NCBI GenBank assembly: GCA_963695675.1
Contig: CAVOGY010000007.1
Coordinates: 124,001-188,000, forward strand
DNA: 64,000 nt
Direction of reading: 5' to 3'
Source of the DNA: DASUPK01 sp963695675
Lineage (GTDB): Bacteria; Actinomycetota; Thermoleophilia; Solirubrobacterales; 70-9
Shown piece after piece: positions 16,101 through 24,450 of this stretch (its first letter is position 1; the number at the start of each line of letters is the position of its first letter). Both the position numbers and the translations under genes were made by a program. A model generated the notes under the pieces. It was not told where the DNA came from, did not search any database, and saw only the letters and a program-made list of their open reading frames with translations.

Positions 16101-17242
16101 GCGACGGCCAGGCCCTCGATCAGCCCACGGGCGTGGTCGCGCGCGGCGGCATCGACGTCGAAGAGGTCCTCGAAGTGACTAACGGGCCCGCCTGGAATCG
16201 CCTCGAGGGTGCGATCGATCACCTCCGGGATGCCGGTGAACCCGATCCGGCCGCCGAGGAAGGCCTCGACCGCGACTTCATCCGCAGCATTCAGGACACA
16301 GGGAGCCGTCCCCCCCACCTCGCCGGCCTCGCGCGCGAGCCGCAGGCAGGCAAAGGTCTCAGTGTCCGGCTGCTCGAAGGCGAGCTGACCCACGCTTGCC
16401 AGATCCAGGGTCGGGACGTCGACGTCGGCCCGCTCGGGGAGGTGAAGCGCGTAGGAGATCGGCACCCGCATGTCCGGGTAGCCGAGGTGCGCGAGCGAGG
16501 CCCCGTCGTTGAGGTGGACGAGCGAGTGGACGATCGACTGTGGATGGACGACTACGTCGATCCGGTCGTAGGGGACGCCGAAGAGGTGGTGCGCCTCGAT
16601 CAGCTCGAAGCCCTTGTTCATGAGCGTCGCCGAGTCGATCGTGATCCGCCCGCCCATCTCCCAGGTGGGGTGGGCGAGCGCTTCGCCGGGCGTCACACCG
16701 GAGAGGTCGGTGCGGCCGCGGAACGGCCCGCCGGAGGCGGTGAGCACGAGGCGCTCGACCGTGCCGGGCGGCTCAGCGCGGATCAGCTGGTAGAGCGCCG
16801 AGTGCTCGGAGTCGACCGGGACGATCCGGGCGTCCGTCGCCTCGGCGAGCGCGGTGACCAGCTCGCCTCCGATCACCAGACTCTCCTTGTTGGCGAGGGC
16901 CAGGTCGATGCCCTCGGTGAGGGCGACGATCGTCGGACCGAGGCCGGCCGCGCCGACAACGGCGTTGAGGACCAGATCGGGCTTGGAGGTCAGGATCAGC
17001 TCACGGATTCCCTGCTCGCCGGCGAGGACCTGTCCCCCCCATGCGGCGGTGGCCCGCTCGGCCGCCTCCGGGTCAGCCAGCGCGACCGCGGGCACGCCGT
17101 GCTCCCGCGCCTGTTCGAGCAGCGGCTCCCAGTTCGACTCTGCCGAGAGGGCGGCGACCTGTAGGCCATCGCTCCCCGAGATCACCTCGAGGGCCTGTGT
17201 GCCGATCGACCCCGTCGACCCGAGTATCAGCACTCGCTTCAC
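16097..17242 (-). CDS. dxr: 1-deoxy-D-xylulose 5-phosphate reductoisomerase
   Basis: 381 residues from GTG 17242. It converts DXP to MEP with NADPH and a divalent metal, the first committed step of the non-mevalonate pathway. Seen: the Rossmann motif VLILGSTGSIGTQALEVI, NKESLVIGGELV, VDSEHSALYQLI (metal-binding Asp and Glu), LTASGGPFRG and the helix HPTWEMGGRITIDSATLMNK. The longer open frame to 17302 has no support. It overlaps rseP by four bases. Confidence 0.94.
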   Translation of the reverse strand: MKRVLILGSTGSIGTQALEVISGSDGLQVAALSAESNWEPLLEQAREHGVPAVALADPEAAERATAAWGGQVLAGEQGIRELILTSKPDLVLNAVVGAAGLGPTIVALTEGIDLALANKESLVIGGELVTALAEATDARIVPVDSEHSALYQLIRAEPPGTVERLVLTASGGPFRGRTDLSGVTPGEALAHPTWEMGGRITIDSATLMNKGFELIEAHHLFGVPYDRIDVVVHPQSIVHSLVHLNDGASLAHLGYPDMRVPISYALHLPERADVDVPTLDLASVGQLAFEQPDTETFACLRLAREAGEVGGTAPCVLNAADEVAVEAFLGGRIGFTGIPEVIDRTLEAIPGGPVSHFEDLFDVDAAARDHARGLIEGLAVA

Positions 17243-17300
17243 GGCGACCCAGTGTAGGTGTCCCTCGAAACCCTCCGTAAAGCACCTTTTGCGCCCCAAC

Positions 17301-17345
17301 ATGAATCGGGTCGCTCCTCAGCTTCGCCTCCGGGGCGCCCTCACA
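17301..17345 (+). repeat. Palindromic element, copy 1 (intergenic)
   Basis: ATGAATCGGGTCGCTCC...GGGGCGCCCTCAC, with the inner hairpin AGCTTCGCCT. It lies between the dxr start and the secreted-protein terminator. It is the most diverged of the twelve loci. Confidence 0.6.
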
Positions 17346-17347
17346 CA

Positions 17348-17373
17348 GACGGGAGGCCCATGGGCCTCCCGTC
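17348..17373 (-). terminator. Terminator of the secreted-protein gene
   Basis: A perfect 26-base palindrome (arms GACGGGAGGCCCA and TGGGCCTCCCGTC), 27 bases beyond the stop of the minus-strand gene at 17400. No T-run follows, as for most terminators in this G+C-rich window. Confidence 0.65.
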
Positions 17374-17399
17374 CTCGAGCGTCGTGGCTTGATCCCGCC

Positions 17400-17921
17400 C
17401 TAGCGGACCTGGATCGCCGAGAGCTCGAACTGCGGCACCTTCAGGTCGCCGATGGTCTCGTTGCAGGCGACCGAGAAGGTGTGCTGCCCGCCCTGCGGAG
17501 TGGTGACGATGTTGATGCCGAACCCCTGGATTCCGCCGGGCGTGTGCACGTTGGTCTTCGTGCCGACGATCTCGGTGTTGTCGACCTCGAGGTGGCAGAC
17601 ACCGTTCGCAGGTGAGCCGCCACCGTCGAAGGTGCCGTCGAAGGTCAGCAGGTACTTGCGCGGGAAGCCCGTCGACCCGTCCACCGACACCGAGGTGCAT
17701 TTGGTGAAGGTCGTCAAGCTCGTCGGGTCACATGGCGTCGTGCCCGTCTGCGCGTTCGTTTCGCTGACCGGCAGGACCTTCAGGCGCGCGTCCTTGCTGA
17801 GGCCCTTGTACTCAACCTTCTTGCTGGTGGCCGCGTACGCGCCTCCGCCGAGCGCCACGCAGAGGGCGACGAATCCGATCACGGCACCGGCAGACGGCCG
17901 GCGCTTGAAGAGCTTCCTCAT
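17400..17921 (-). CDS. Small secreted or membrane-anchored protein, lineage-typical N-terminus
   Basis: 173 residues from ATG 17921, with AGGGAG eight bases upstream. The N-terminus RRPSAGAVIGFVALCVALGG is a form of the PSxAxVxxxxAxFVALGGxxYAA leader that is very common in Solirubrobacterales proteins; it acts as signal or anchor. The rest is a small beta-rich domain with Cys residues (CDPTSLTTFTKC; VCHLEV; VACNETIG). No enzyme motif is visible. It is divergent from the cyclase gene and terminated by the palindrome at 17348. Confidence 0.7.
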   Translation of the reverse strand: MRKLFKRRPSAGAVIGFVALCVALGGGAYAATSKKVEYKGLSKDARLKVLPVSETNAQTGTTPCDPTSLTTFTKCTSVSVDGSTGFPRKYLLTFDGTFDGGGSPANGVCHLEVDNTEIVGTKTNVHTPGGIQGFGINIVTTPQGGQHTFSVACNETIGDLKVPQFELSAIQVR

Positions 17922-18010
17922 CCAGAACCACTCCCTTTCTTGCCGTCGTGAACGTTCGGGTGACGAAACAGCATGAGGCGGAGAAGTTGCGCCATTGGGA
18001 GGATGCATGC

Positions 18011-18805
18011 ATGCAGATGGGCAGGCGCAGGCGAAAAAAGTCCGATCAGGGGATCGACTCGGAGAGCATCCGCGACGTCGTTCGCAAGACCGACGCAAAC
18101 CCACAGCTCGTGGCGACGGCCAGGTTCCTGCGTGGCCTGATTCCGGGGGCCGAGCCGGAGACCGCGGAGATGCCCGAGCCGATGCAGCGACTGGTCCAGG
18201 AGATGCAGCCCAAGGGGCCCAGCACGATGCGCGAGATCGGTAAGGGGGCCTTGCAGGCTTGGCAGGCGCTATCGGAGGCCCAGCGGCGCCGACGGGGAAG
18301 CGCGGACGTGGCGATCCTCTTCACCGATCTGGTCGGGTTCTCCGACTGGGCGCTCGAGGCTGGCGATGAGGCCGCCTTGGAGGTGCTGCGCCAGGTCGGC
18401 GACGCGGAGCAGAAGGCGATTTCGGCCAACAAGGGAGCCGTCGTGAAGCGGCTCGGGGACGGCGCGATGGCCGTGTTCGCCGATCCAGAGCAGGCGGTGA
18501 CGGCGGCGCTCGACTCGCAGCGGGCGATCTCGAAGATCAAGGTCGAGGGCTACCGCCCAGAGCAGCGCGCCGGAGTGCACAAGGGCACCCCGCGGAAGGT
18601 GAAGGGCGACTTCCTCGGCGTCGACGTGAACATCGCCGCCAGGGTTGGGGACTGCGCCAAGGGCGGGGAGGTCCTGATATCCGAACCGGTGCGCGCGGGG
18701 CTCGACGGTCGCCACTTCAAGTTCGGTGCGGACCGTAATCTCGATGCGCCGGGGGCGCCGCCTGACCTGACGGTCTGCCCGGTGAAGCCGCGCCGCCGCA
18801 GCTAA
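18011..18805 (+). CDS. Class III adenylate/guanylate cyclase domain protein
   Basis: 264 residues. A charged N-terminal region of about 95 residues, without a membrane helix, precedes a class III nucleotidyl cyclase homology domain. Seen: VAILFTDLVGFSDWALEAGD (first metal Asp), VVKRLGDGAMAVFADPEQAV (second metal Asp), and VDVNIAARVGDCAKGGEVL (transition-state Arg). It is probably soluble. Whether it makes cAMP or cGMP cannot be told from the substrate-specifying positions by eye. The ATG at 18011 is the first in frame after GGGAGG; it lies within GCATGCATGC. Alone on the plus strand between cdsA and the secreted protein. Confidence 0.8.
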   Translation: MQMGRRRRKKSDQGIDSESIRDVVRKTDANPQLVATARFLRGLIPGAEPETAEMPEPMQRLVQEMQPKGPSTMREIGKGALQAWQALSEAQRRRRGSADVAILFTDLVGFSDWALEAGDEAALEVLRQVGDAEQKAISANKGAVVKRLGDGAMAVFADPEQAVTAALDSQRAISKIKVEGYRPEQRAGVHKGTPRKVKGDFLGVDVNIAARVGDCAKGGEVLISEPVRAGLDGRHFKFGADRNLDAPGAPPDLTVCPVKPRRRS

Positions 18806-18876
18806 CGGCAGAGTTGCGGACGGTCTGGGTGTCCATAGACCCCTGAATCGTCCCGGGAGTGCCGCTTGCTCGACCT

Positions 18877-19866
18877 CTAGTAGACGAACGCGACCGAGAG
18901 GTAGTAGCCCGCGACCACGGTGAACAGCACGGCGTCGAGGCGGTCGATCAGGCCTCCGTGGGGGCCGAAGAGGCTGCCGGTGTCCTTGACGCCAAGGTCG
19001 CGCTTCAGCATCGAGGCGAACAGGTCGCCGATCGGCGCGATCACGGCGATGCACATTCCCATCAGCAGCGCGTCGATCCCCGGCAGCCAGTCCTGGTAGA
19101 GCCCCGCGAACCAGAACCCCAACGTCGCGCCGACGAAGCCGCCGATCAGCCCCTCGAGCGTCTTGTTCGGTGAGATCCGCGGCGTGATCTTGCGCGAGCC
19201 GAACAGACGGCCGGCTCCGTATGCGGCGGTGTCGCTGAGGAAGGTTGCGACTAGCACGTCGATCAGCAGGGCGCCGCCGTGCAGCGGCAGATCGCGCAGC
19301 AGCACGGCGTGCGAGAACCCAATTCCCATCCAGGCGACGCCGAGCACGGTGAAGGCGATCGAGGTGGTGATCAGCTCGTGCGAGCGGCGGACGGCCGCGA
19401 ACACGAAGGCGACCGGGAAGAGCGCGGCGAAGACGAGCAGGATCTGGAAGGAGCTGCCGTAGTGGGCCGCGATCACCATGCCGGCGACCGTGAGATACCC
19501 CGGCAGCAGGATCGGCCGGATGGATGCCGCCATGCGGAAGAACTCGCGCAGGCCGAGGATCCCGAGCATGATCATCGCGAGCATGAAGACGGTCCCGCCG
19601 ATACCGACGATCGCGATCGCGAAGGCAATCCAGGGGATCGCGATCACCACGCGCGAGGTGGTCTCCGACATCTCCGGGACGAGCCGCTGCAGGCGGGAAC
19701 GAGCCGGTGGCGCCGGTTCCCGCCCGACCCCGGCTTCCGGCTCCTCGAAGTCGAGCAGGTCGTCGGGGTCGGGCAGGAAGCTTCGCTCCCTCCTCTCCTC
19801 CCTCTGCCATTCCTCGCGCTCCGGCCCGAACTGGAACGAGGGCGGGTCGAGGTCCTCGCTCGTCAC
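18877..19866 (-). CDS. cdsA: Phosphatidate cytidylyltransferase
   Basis: 329 residues from GTG 19866, which overlaps the uppS stop (GTGA). CdsA makes CDP-diacylglycerol from CTP and phosphatidic acid in the membrane. The C-terminal signature is complete: SMLKRDLGVKDTGSLFGPHG continuing GLIDRLD. About eight membrane helices are seen. A hydrophilic, Glu/Asp/Arg-rich N-terminal tail of about 75 residues is unusual for the family. The product feeds the PgsA-type enzyme at 5313. Confidence 0.92.
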   Translation of the reverse strand: MTSEDLDPPSFQFGPEREEWQREERRERSFLPDPDDLLDFEEPEAGVGREPAPPARSRLQRLVPEMSETTSRVVIAIPWIAFAIAIVGIGGTVFMLAMIMLGILGLREFFRMAASIRPILLPGYLTVAGMVIAAHYGSSFQILLVFAALFPVAFVFAAVRRSHELITTSIAFTVLGVAWMGIGFSHAVLLRDLPLHGGALLIDVLVATFLSDTAAYGAGRLFGSRKITPRISPNKTLEGLIGGFVGATLGFWFAGLYQDWLPGIDALLMGMCIAVIAPIGDLFASMLKRDLGVKDTGSLFGPHGGLIDRLDAVLFTVVAGYYLSVAFVY

Positions 19867-20528
19867 TGCCTCGCCCCGAAACGCCGCTCGCGCTCCTCGT
19901 AGGTGGCCAGCGTGGCCTGGAAAGCCTCCCGGCTGAAGTCCGGCCAGAACTCCTCCCGGAAGACCAGCTCCGAATAGGCGCACTGCCAGAGCAGGTAGTT
20001 GGAGATCCGCTGCTCGCCGCTGGTCCGGATCAGCAGGTCGGGATCGTGCATCTCCGGCGCGTAGAGGTGGCTCCGGAATTCCTCCTCCCCTCCCCCGCCG
20101 TAGGCGGCCGCTGCGTCGAGGATCTCGGCCCGACCACCGTAGTTGAAGGCGACGAACAGCGTGATCCGCTCGTTGCCGGCGGTCTCGGCCTCGGCCCAGT
20201 CCATGCGCCCGGTGAGCTCCTCGCTGATCCCGTCCCGACGGCCGATGAAGCGCATCCGGACGCCCTCCTCCTTGAGCTCCGGCGTCTCGCCGTCGATCCG
20301 GTCGGCGAACATCGCCATCAGGCCGTCGACCTCCTCTCGCGGCCGCGTCCAGTTCTCGGTCGAGAAGGAGTAGACGGTGAGCTCCTTGATTCCGAACTCC
20401 ACGGCGTCGCGAAGACGCTCCCGGACGACGTCGGCGCCCGCGCGGTGGCCCTCGATCACGGGCAGGCCTCGCTGTTGAGCCCAGCGCCCATTCCCGTCGG
20501 TGATGATCGCGACGTAGTCGGCTGGCAT
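19863..20528 (-). CDS. uppS: Polyprenyl diphosphate synthase (UPP synthase type)
   Basis: 221 residues. The cis-prenyltransferase core is clear: ITDGNGRWA with the catalytic Asp, GHRAGAD, YSFSTENW, and the C-terminal DLLIRTSGEQRISNYLLWQ with AYSELVF. It condenses isopentenyl diphosphate units in Z configuration to give the lipid carrier for peptidoglycan. The usual M in MDGNGRWA is T here. It lies between frr and cdsA in the conserved order. Confidence 0.94.
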   Translation of the reverse strand: MPADYVAIITDGNGRWAQQRGLPVIEGHRAGADVVRERLRDAVEFGIKELTVYSFSTENWTRPREEVDGLMAMFADRIDGETPELKEEGVRMRFIGRRDGISEELTGRMDWAEAETAGNERITLFVAFNYGGRAEILDAAAAYGGGGEEEFRSHLYAPEMHDPDLLIRTSGEQRISNYLLWQCAYSELVFREEFWPDFSREAFQATLATYEERERRFGARQ

Positions 20529-20555
20529 CAGGAGGACCTCCAGGCCCAGCCGCGG

Positions 20556-21125
20556 CTAGACCTCGAGGATCTCCTCCTCTTTGCCCTTGAGAAGGGAGTC
20601 GATCTCCCCGATCGCCGCGTCGGTCTGCTTCTGAAGCTCCGTCTCGCCGTGGTGCTCCTCGTCCGAGCCGGCCTCGCCCTCCTTCTTCAGCTCGCGCAGG
20701 TCCTGCATCACATCGCGGCGGATGTTGCGCACCGCGACCCTGCCCTGTTCGGCGACCCCGTGGACGACCTTGACCAGCTCCTTGCGCCGCTCCTCGGTCA
20801 ACTCGGGGATCTGCAGCCGGATCACGTTGCCGTCGTTGGAGGGGGTGAGTCCGAGGTCGGACTCCATAACGGCCTTCTCGATGGTTGAGATCGAGGACTT
20901 GTCGTAGGGCGTCACCGTGAGCATTCGTGCGTCGGTCGCCGCCACCTGCGCCAGCTGCTGCAGGGGTGTCTGCGCTCCGTAGTAGTCGACGTCGAGCCGG
21001 TCGAGGAGGTGCGGCGAGGCCCGGCCGGTGCGCACCGTGGCCAGCTCGTTGCGGGTCGCGTCGACGGACTTCTGCATTCGCTCCTTGGCGTCTGCGAGGA
21101 ACTCGTCGATCATCTCGATCGTCAT
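20556..21125 (-). CDS. frr: Ribosome-recycling factor
   Basis: 189 residues, standard length. RRF splits post-termination ribosomes with EF-G. Seen: MQKSVDATRNELATVRTGRA, then LDYYGAQTPLQQLA-like (DVDYYGAQTPLQQLA), and LTEERRKELVKVVHGVAEQG. The start overlaps the pyrH stop by four bases. All motifs are intact. Confidence 0.96.
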   Translation of the reverse strand: MTIEMIDEFLADAKERMQKSVDATRNELATVRTGRASPHLLDRLDVDYYGAQTPLQQLAQVAATDARMLTVTPYDKSSISTIEKAVMESDLGLTPSNDGNVIRLQIPELTEERRKELVKVVHGVAEQGRVAVRNIRRDVMQDLRELKKEGEAGSDEEHHGETELQKQTDAAIGEIDSLLKGKEEEILEV

Positions 21126-21877
21126 GTGCGCACCTTGGGTGCCGGCTCGGTTGCGGGCTTGCTCGACACCAAAGTCCCGACCCTCTCTCCGCTGACGATC
21201 CTATCTACGTTGCGTTCGTCGGCCATGTTGAAGACGTAGATGGGCAGGTCGTTGTCCATGCAGAGCGAGAGGGCGGTCGAGTCCATCACCCGCAGGCCGC
21301 GTTCGATGGCCTGGCGGTGGCTGATCTCCGGCAGGAACTCGGCGGTTGGGTCGATCGAGGGGTCGGCCGTATAGACGCCCTCCACCCCGTTCTTCGCCAT
21401 CAGGATCGCCTCGGCGTGGATCTCGAGGGCCCGCAGGGCGGCGGCGGTATCGGTGGTGAAGAACGGGTTGCCGGTGCCGGCCGCGAAGATCACCGCCCGG
21501 CCCTTCTCCAGATGGCGAATCGCGCGGCGGCGGATGTAGGGCTCGGCCACCTCGGTGACCGCCATCGCCGAGAGCACACGGGTGTCCACGCCCACCTTCT
21601 CCAGCGCATCCTGGAGAGTGAGCGCGTTGAGCACGGTGGCGAGCATGCCCATGTAGTCGGCGGTCGCCCTGTCCATTCCCTCGGCGGCACCCTCGAGGCC
21701 GCGGTAGATGTTCCCGGCGCCAACCACGATCGCCACCTCGACCTCGCGGTCGCGGACCTCGCGCACCTGGTTCGCGATCCGCTCGATCTGGGTCGGGTCG
21801 GTGCCGTAGTCGAGGTCGCCCATCAGGGCCTCCCCGGAGAGCTTCAGCAGGATCCGGCTGAACTGAGCCGAAGCCAA
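21122..21877 (-). CDS. pyrH: UMP kinase
   Basis: 251 residues from a TTG start with AGGAG nine bases upstream, inside the last codons of tsf. PyrH phosphorylates UMP to UDP. Seen: ILLKLSGEALMG, VVGAGNIYRG, FAAGTGNPFFTTDTAAALRA and KNGVEGVYTADP. An extra tail SSKPATEPAPKVRT follows the core. The nearest ATG would lie well inside the core, so the TTG start is preferred. Confidence 0.93.
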   Translation of the reverse strand: MASAQFSRILLKLSGEALMGDLDYGTDPTQIERIANQVREVRDREVEVAIVVGAGNIYRGLEGAAEGMDRATADYMGMLATVLNALTLQDALEKVGVDTRVLSAMAVTEVAEPYIRRRAIRHLEKGRAVIFAAGTGNPFFTTDTAAALRALEIHAEAILMAKNGVEGVYTADPSIDPTAEFLPEISHRQAIERGLRVMDSTALSLCMDNDLPIYVFNMADERNVDRIVSGERVGTLVSSKPATEPAPKVRT

Positions 21878-21882
21878 GTGGC

Positions 21883-22488
21883 CTACTCCTGCCCCACCTC
21901 GAACCGCGCGAAGCGGGCGATCCGGACGTTCTCGCCCGTCTTCGCCGCGACCTCGGTGCGCAGATCGTCGATCGTCTTGCCCTGATAGCGCTCCTCGTTG
22001 AAGTGCTTCTGGTCGAGCAGAACGATCTCGGATGCCCACTTGCGGAGCTGGCCCTCGACGATCTTCTCGACCACGTCGTCCGGCTTGCCGTCGGCCCTCG
22101 CCTTCTCCTCGAGGATCCGCCGCTCGTTGGCGACGTCCTGATCGGGGATGTCCCCGAAGGAGACGTGCTCGGGGTTCATCGCGGTCACGTGAATCGCCAC
22201 TTGGCGCGCGAACTCCCTGAAGTCCTCATTGCGGGCCACGAAATCCGTCTCGGACTGGACCTCGACCAGGGCTCCCTTCCGCCCGTCCACATGTACGTAG
22301 GAGGCGATCACTCCCTCCTCGGTGCCGCGGCCGCTGCGCTTGGCTGCCGAGGCGGCGCCCTTCTTGCGGAGGATCTCGATCGCCTTCTGCTCGTCGCCCT
22401 CCGCCTCCTCGAGCGCGTTCTTGACGTCCATCATCGGCGCTCCAGTGCGCTCGCGGAGGGCCTTCACATCGGCTGCCGAAACCGCCAT
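21883..22488 (-). CDS. tsf: Elongation factor Ts
   Basis: 201 residues, the short form (E. coli EF-Ts is 283). It exchanges GDP on EF-Tu. Seen: VKALRERTGAPMMDVKNALE, the TDFVARN motif inside VQSETDFVARNEDFREFA, and ELVLLDQ-like ASEIVLLDQKHF. One N-terminal UBA-like domain and a single core subdomain are present, as in other short EF-Ts proteins. Directly coupled to rpsB (ATG overlaps the rpsB stop). Confidence 0.95.
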   Translation of the reverse strand: MAVSAADVKALRERTGAPMMDVKNALEEAEGDEQKAIEILRKKGAASAAKRSGRGTEEGVIASYVHVDGRKGALVEVQSETDFVARNEDFREFARQVAIHVTAMNPEHVSFGDIPDQDVANERRILEEKARADGKPDDVVEKIVEGQLRKWASEIVLLDQKHFNEERYQGKTIDDLRTEVAAKTGENVRIARFARFEVGQE

Positions 22489-23510
22489 CAGGATTCACCA
22501 CCACTCTTCGCGGGCTCTGGTGTCGGCTCGGTCTCCTCGCTCGGCGGCGGCTGCGGGATCGCCTCGCCCGCCTCACGGTTCGCCTCTGCCTGGTCCCCCT
22601 GTCGATCGTGGGCGACCTCTCCGGCGGGTTGTGGCTGGGGTACCTCGCTCGCAGCCTGACGCTGGGACGCGGCCTCCTTGGCGGCCGCCGCCTGCTCGGC
22701 CTCCTGTCGCGCCTTCTCCTCCGCCTCCTGGCGGGCCTTCTCCTCGGCCTCGCGGCGCTGGCGCTCTTCCTCCTCGCGGCGCTTTCGCTCCTCCTCCTCT
22801 GCCCGGCGGCGAGCCTCCTCCTCGCGCCACTTCGCGGCGGCACCCTCGATCGCAGTGCCGAGCGTGCCGACGATGAGCTCGCAGGAGCGGATCGCGTCAT
22901 CGTTGCCCGGGATGACGTAGTCGACGGGGGTCGGGTCGCAGTTCGTGTCGACCAGGCCGACGATCGGGATCTCGAGGCGCTCGGCCTCCCGCAGCGCGAT
23001 CTCCTCGGTCTTCAGGTCGATGATGATCACCGCGTCCGGAAGCCGCTGCATGTCGGCGACGCCGCCGAGGTTGTACTCGAGCTTGCGCAGCTCGGCCTCC
23101 ATCGACATGCGCTCCTTGGTGGGCAACAGGTCGAGGCGCCCAGCCTCCCGCAGCTCGCGCAGCTCGTGGAGGCGCTGGATCCGCTTTCGGATCGTGTTGA
23201 AGTTGGTCAGCAGCCCGCCCAGCCAGCGCCGGTTCACATACGGCATCTCGCAGCGCTCGGCCCAGTGCTGGACCGAGTCGCGGGCTTGCTTCTTGGTTCC
23301 GGCGAAGAGGACGACTCCGCCCTTGGCCGCGACCTCGGTGACGAACTGCGTCGCCTGCTTCAGCAACTCCTCCGTTTGGAGGAGGTCAATGATGTGAATC
23401 CCCTCCCGCTCTCCGTAGATGAAGCGGCGCATGCGCGGGTTCCAGCGCCGCGTCTGGTGGCCGAAATGAACTCCAGCCTCCAGCAGCTCCTTGATGCCTA
23501 CGTCGGCCAT
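22488..23510 (-). CDS. rpsB: 30S ribosomal protein S2 with long charged C-terminal extension
   Basis: 340 residues; typical S2 is about 230-260. The first 235 residues are canonical: MADVGIKELLEAGVHFGHQT, RRWNPRMRRFIYGEREGIHI, FAGTKKQARDSV and DCDPTPVDYVIPGNDDAIRS. From about residue 230 a low-complexity tail of 110 residues begins with an Arg/Glu/Ala coiled-coil run (RREEEARRRAEEEERKRREE) and ends with a Pro/Glu-rich segment. First gene of the rpsB-tsf-pyrH-frr-uppS-cdsA transcript. Confidence 0.95.
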   Translation of the reverse strand: MADVGIKELLEAGVHFGHQTRRWNPRMRRFIYGEREGIHIIDLLQTEELLKQATQFVTEVAAKGGVVLFAGTKKQARDSVQHWAERCEMPYVNRRWLGGLLTNFNTIRKRIQRLHELRELREAGRLDLLPTKERMSMEAELRKLEYNLGGVADMQRLPDAVIIIDLKTEEIALREAERLEIPIVGLVDTNCDPTPVDYVIPGNDDAIRSCELIVGTLGTAIEGAAAKWREEEARRRAEEEERKRREEEERQRREAEEKARQEAEEKARQEAEQAAAAKEAASQRQAASEVPQPQPAGEVAHDRQGDQAEANREAGEAIPQPPPSEETEPTPEPAKSGGES

Positions 23511-23724
23511 CTGCCCTTCCTATCGCTTGTTGTGTTCATTTGCCCCGCCGTGGCTTCGAGGACCCGGGAGGCCCGGGCAGCGTCCCGTCACCATTCAGCG
23601 AGGGTCGGGTGCAAAGTCCGCGAGATTGTAGGTGCTGAGCGGAAAATGGCCGACCCGGGACCGTGTCGGGACGCATTTGGCGCGTTCCTTCGCCTATTCC
23701 GAAGAAAGGCGACAAATGTTCCGA
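23511..23724 (-). promoter_or_regulatory. rpsB upstream region with putative promoter
   Basis: 214 bases between rpsB and the convergently placed end of the pseudouridine synthase gene. On the minus strand a TACAAT at 23625-23630 is a good -10; the -35 is not clear. A CCCGGGC/CCCGGG hairpin follows at about 23557-23578 in the leader, where S2 autoregulation sites occur in other bacteria. GGAAGGGCAG precedes the ATG. Confidence 0.45.
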
Positions 23725-24450
23725 TCAGCGGCTCCTCGGAGCCGTCCGCGTGGCGCCGCTCTTCCTTCGGCCGGCTTTCCCGTGTGCACGCTCGAGGGCC
23801 GCGCGGAGGTCGTCAGGCAACTCGGAGGTGAACTCGAGCTGCTCGCCGGTTCGCGGGTGCGTGAAGCTGAGGCGCGAGGCATGCAGGAACTGGCGCCTGA
23901 GGCCATGGCGGCCGCGGGTGCCGTACTCGGGGTCGCCCGCCACGGGATGGTTGATCGCCGCGAAATGAACACGGATCTGGTGGGTGCGGCCGGTCTCGAG
24001 GCGGGCGTGGACGAGGGTGTCGGCGGGGAGAGTCTCGATCACCTCGAAGTGGGTGCGCGCCTCGCGCGAAGCGATTCCCTGGACCGCCATACGCGTGCGG
24101 CGGCGCCGGTGCCTGCCGAGCGGGGCGTCGATCGTCCCCGTGCGGCTCCCCAGGTGGCCCTCGACCAGGGCCGTGTACTCGCGGACCACCTCGCGGGCCT
24201 TCACCATCCGAGACAAGGCCCTGTGCGCCTCGTCGTTCCGGGCGACGAGCATCAGTCCCGAGGTGTCCTTGTCGAGCCTGTGGACGATGCCCGGCCTGCC
24301 GCCCTCTCCCCCGCCGGCGATCCCCTCCATCAGGTCCACCAGCGTCTCGCCGGTGTGCGAGGGAGTGGAGTGGACGACCAGGCCGGCCGGCTTCTCGATC
24401 ACGGCCAGGTCCTCGTCGAGGTGAAGGATCAGCTCCGACTCGGGTCTCAT
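23725..24450 (-). CDS. RluA/RluD-family pseudouridine synthase
   Basis: 241 residues, lacking the N-terminal S4 domain of RluD. It isomerises uridines in rRNA. Seen: DLAVIEKPAGLVVH, the catalytic motif GIVHRLDKDTSGLMLVAR with its Asp, LETGRTHQIRVHFAAINHPV and GDPEYG. The start overlaps the lspA stop (ATGA), and the lspA-rluD pair is conserved in many bacteria. The tail is Arg/Lys-rich. The exact target uridines cannot be assigned. Confidence 0.9.
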   Translation of the reverse strand: MRPESELILHLDEDLAVIEKPAGLVVHSTPSHTGETLVDLMEGIAGGGEGGRPGIVHRLDKDTSGLMLVARNDEAHRALSRMVKAREVVREYTALVEGHLGSRTGTIDAPLGRHRRRRTRMAVQGIASREARTHFEVIETLPADTLVHARLETGRTHQIRVHFAAINHPVAGDPEYGTRGRHGLRRQFLHASRLSFTHPRTGEQLEFTSELPDDLRAALERAHGKAGRRKSGATRTAPRSR

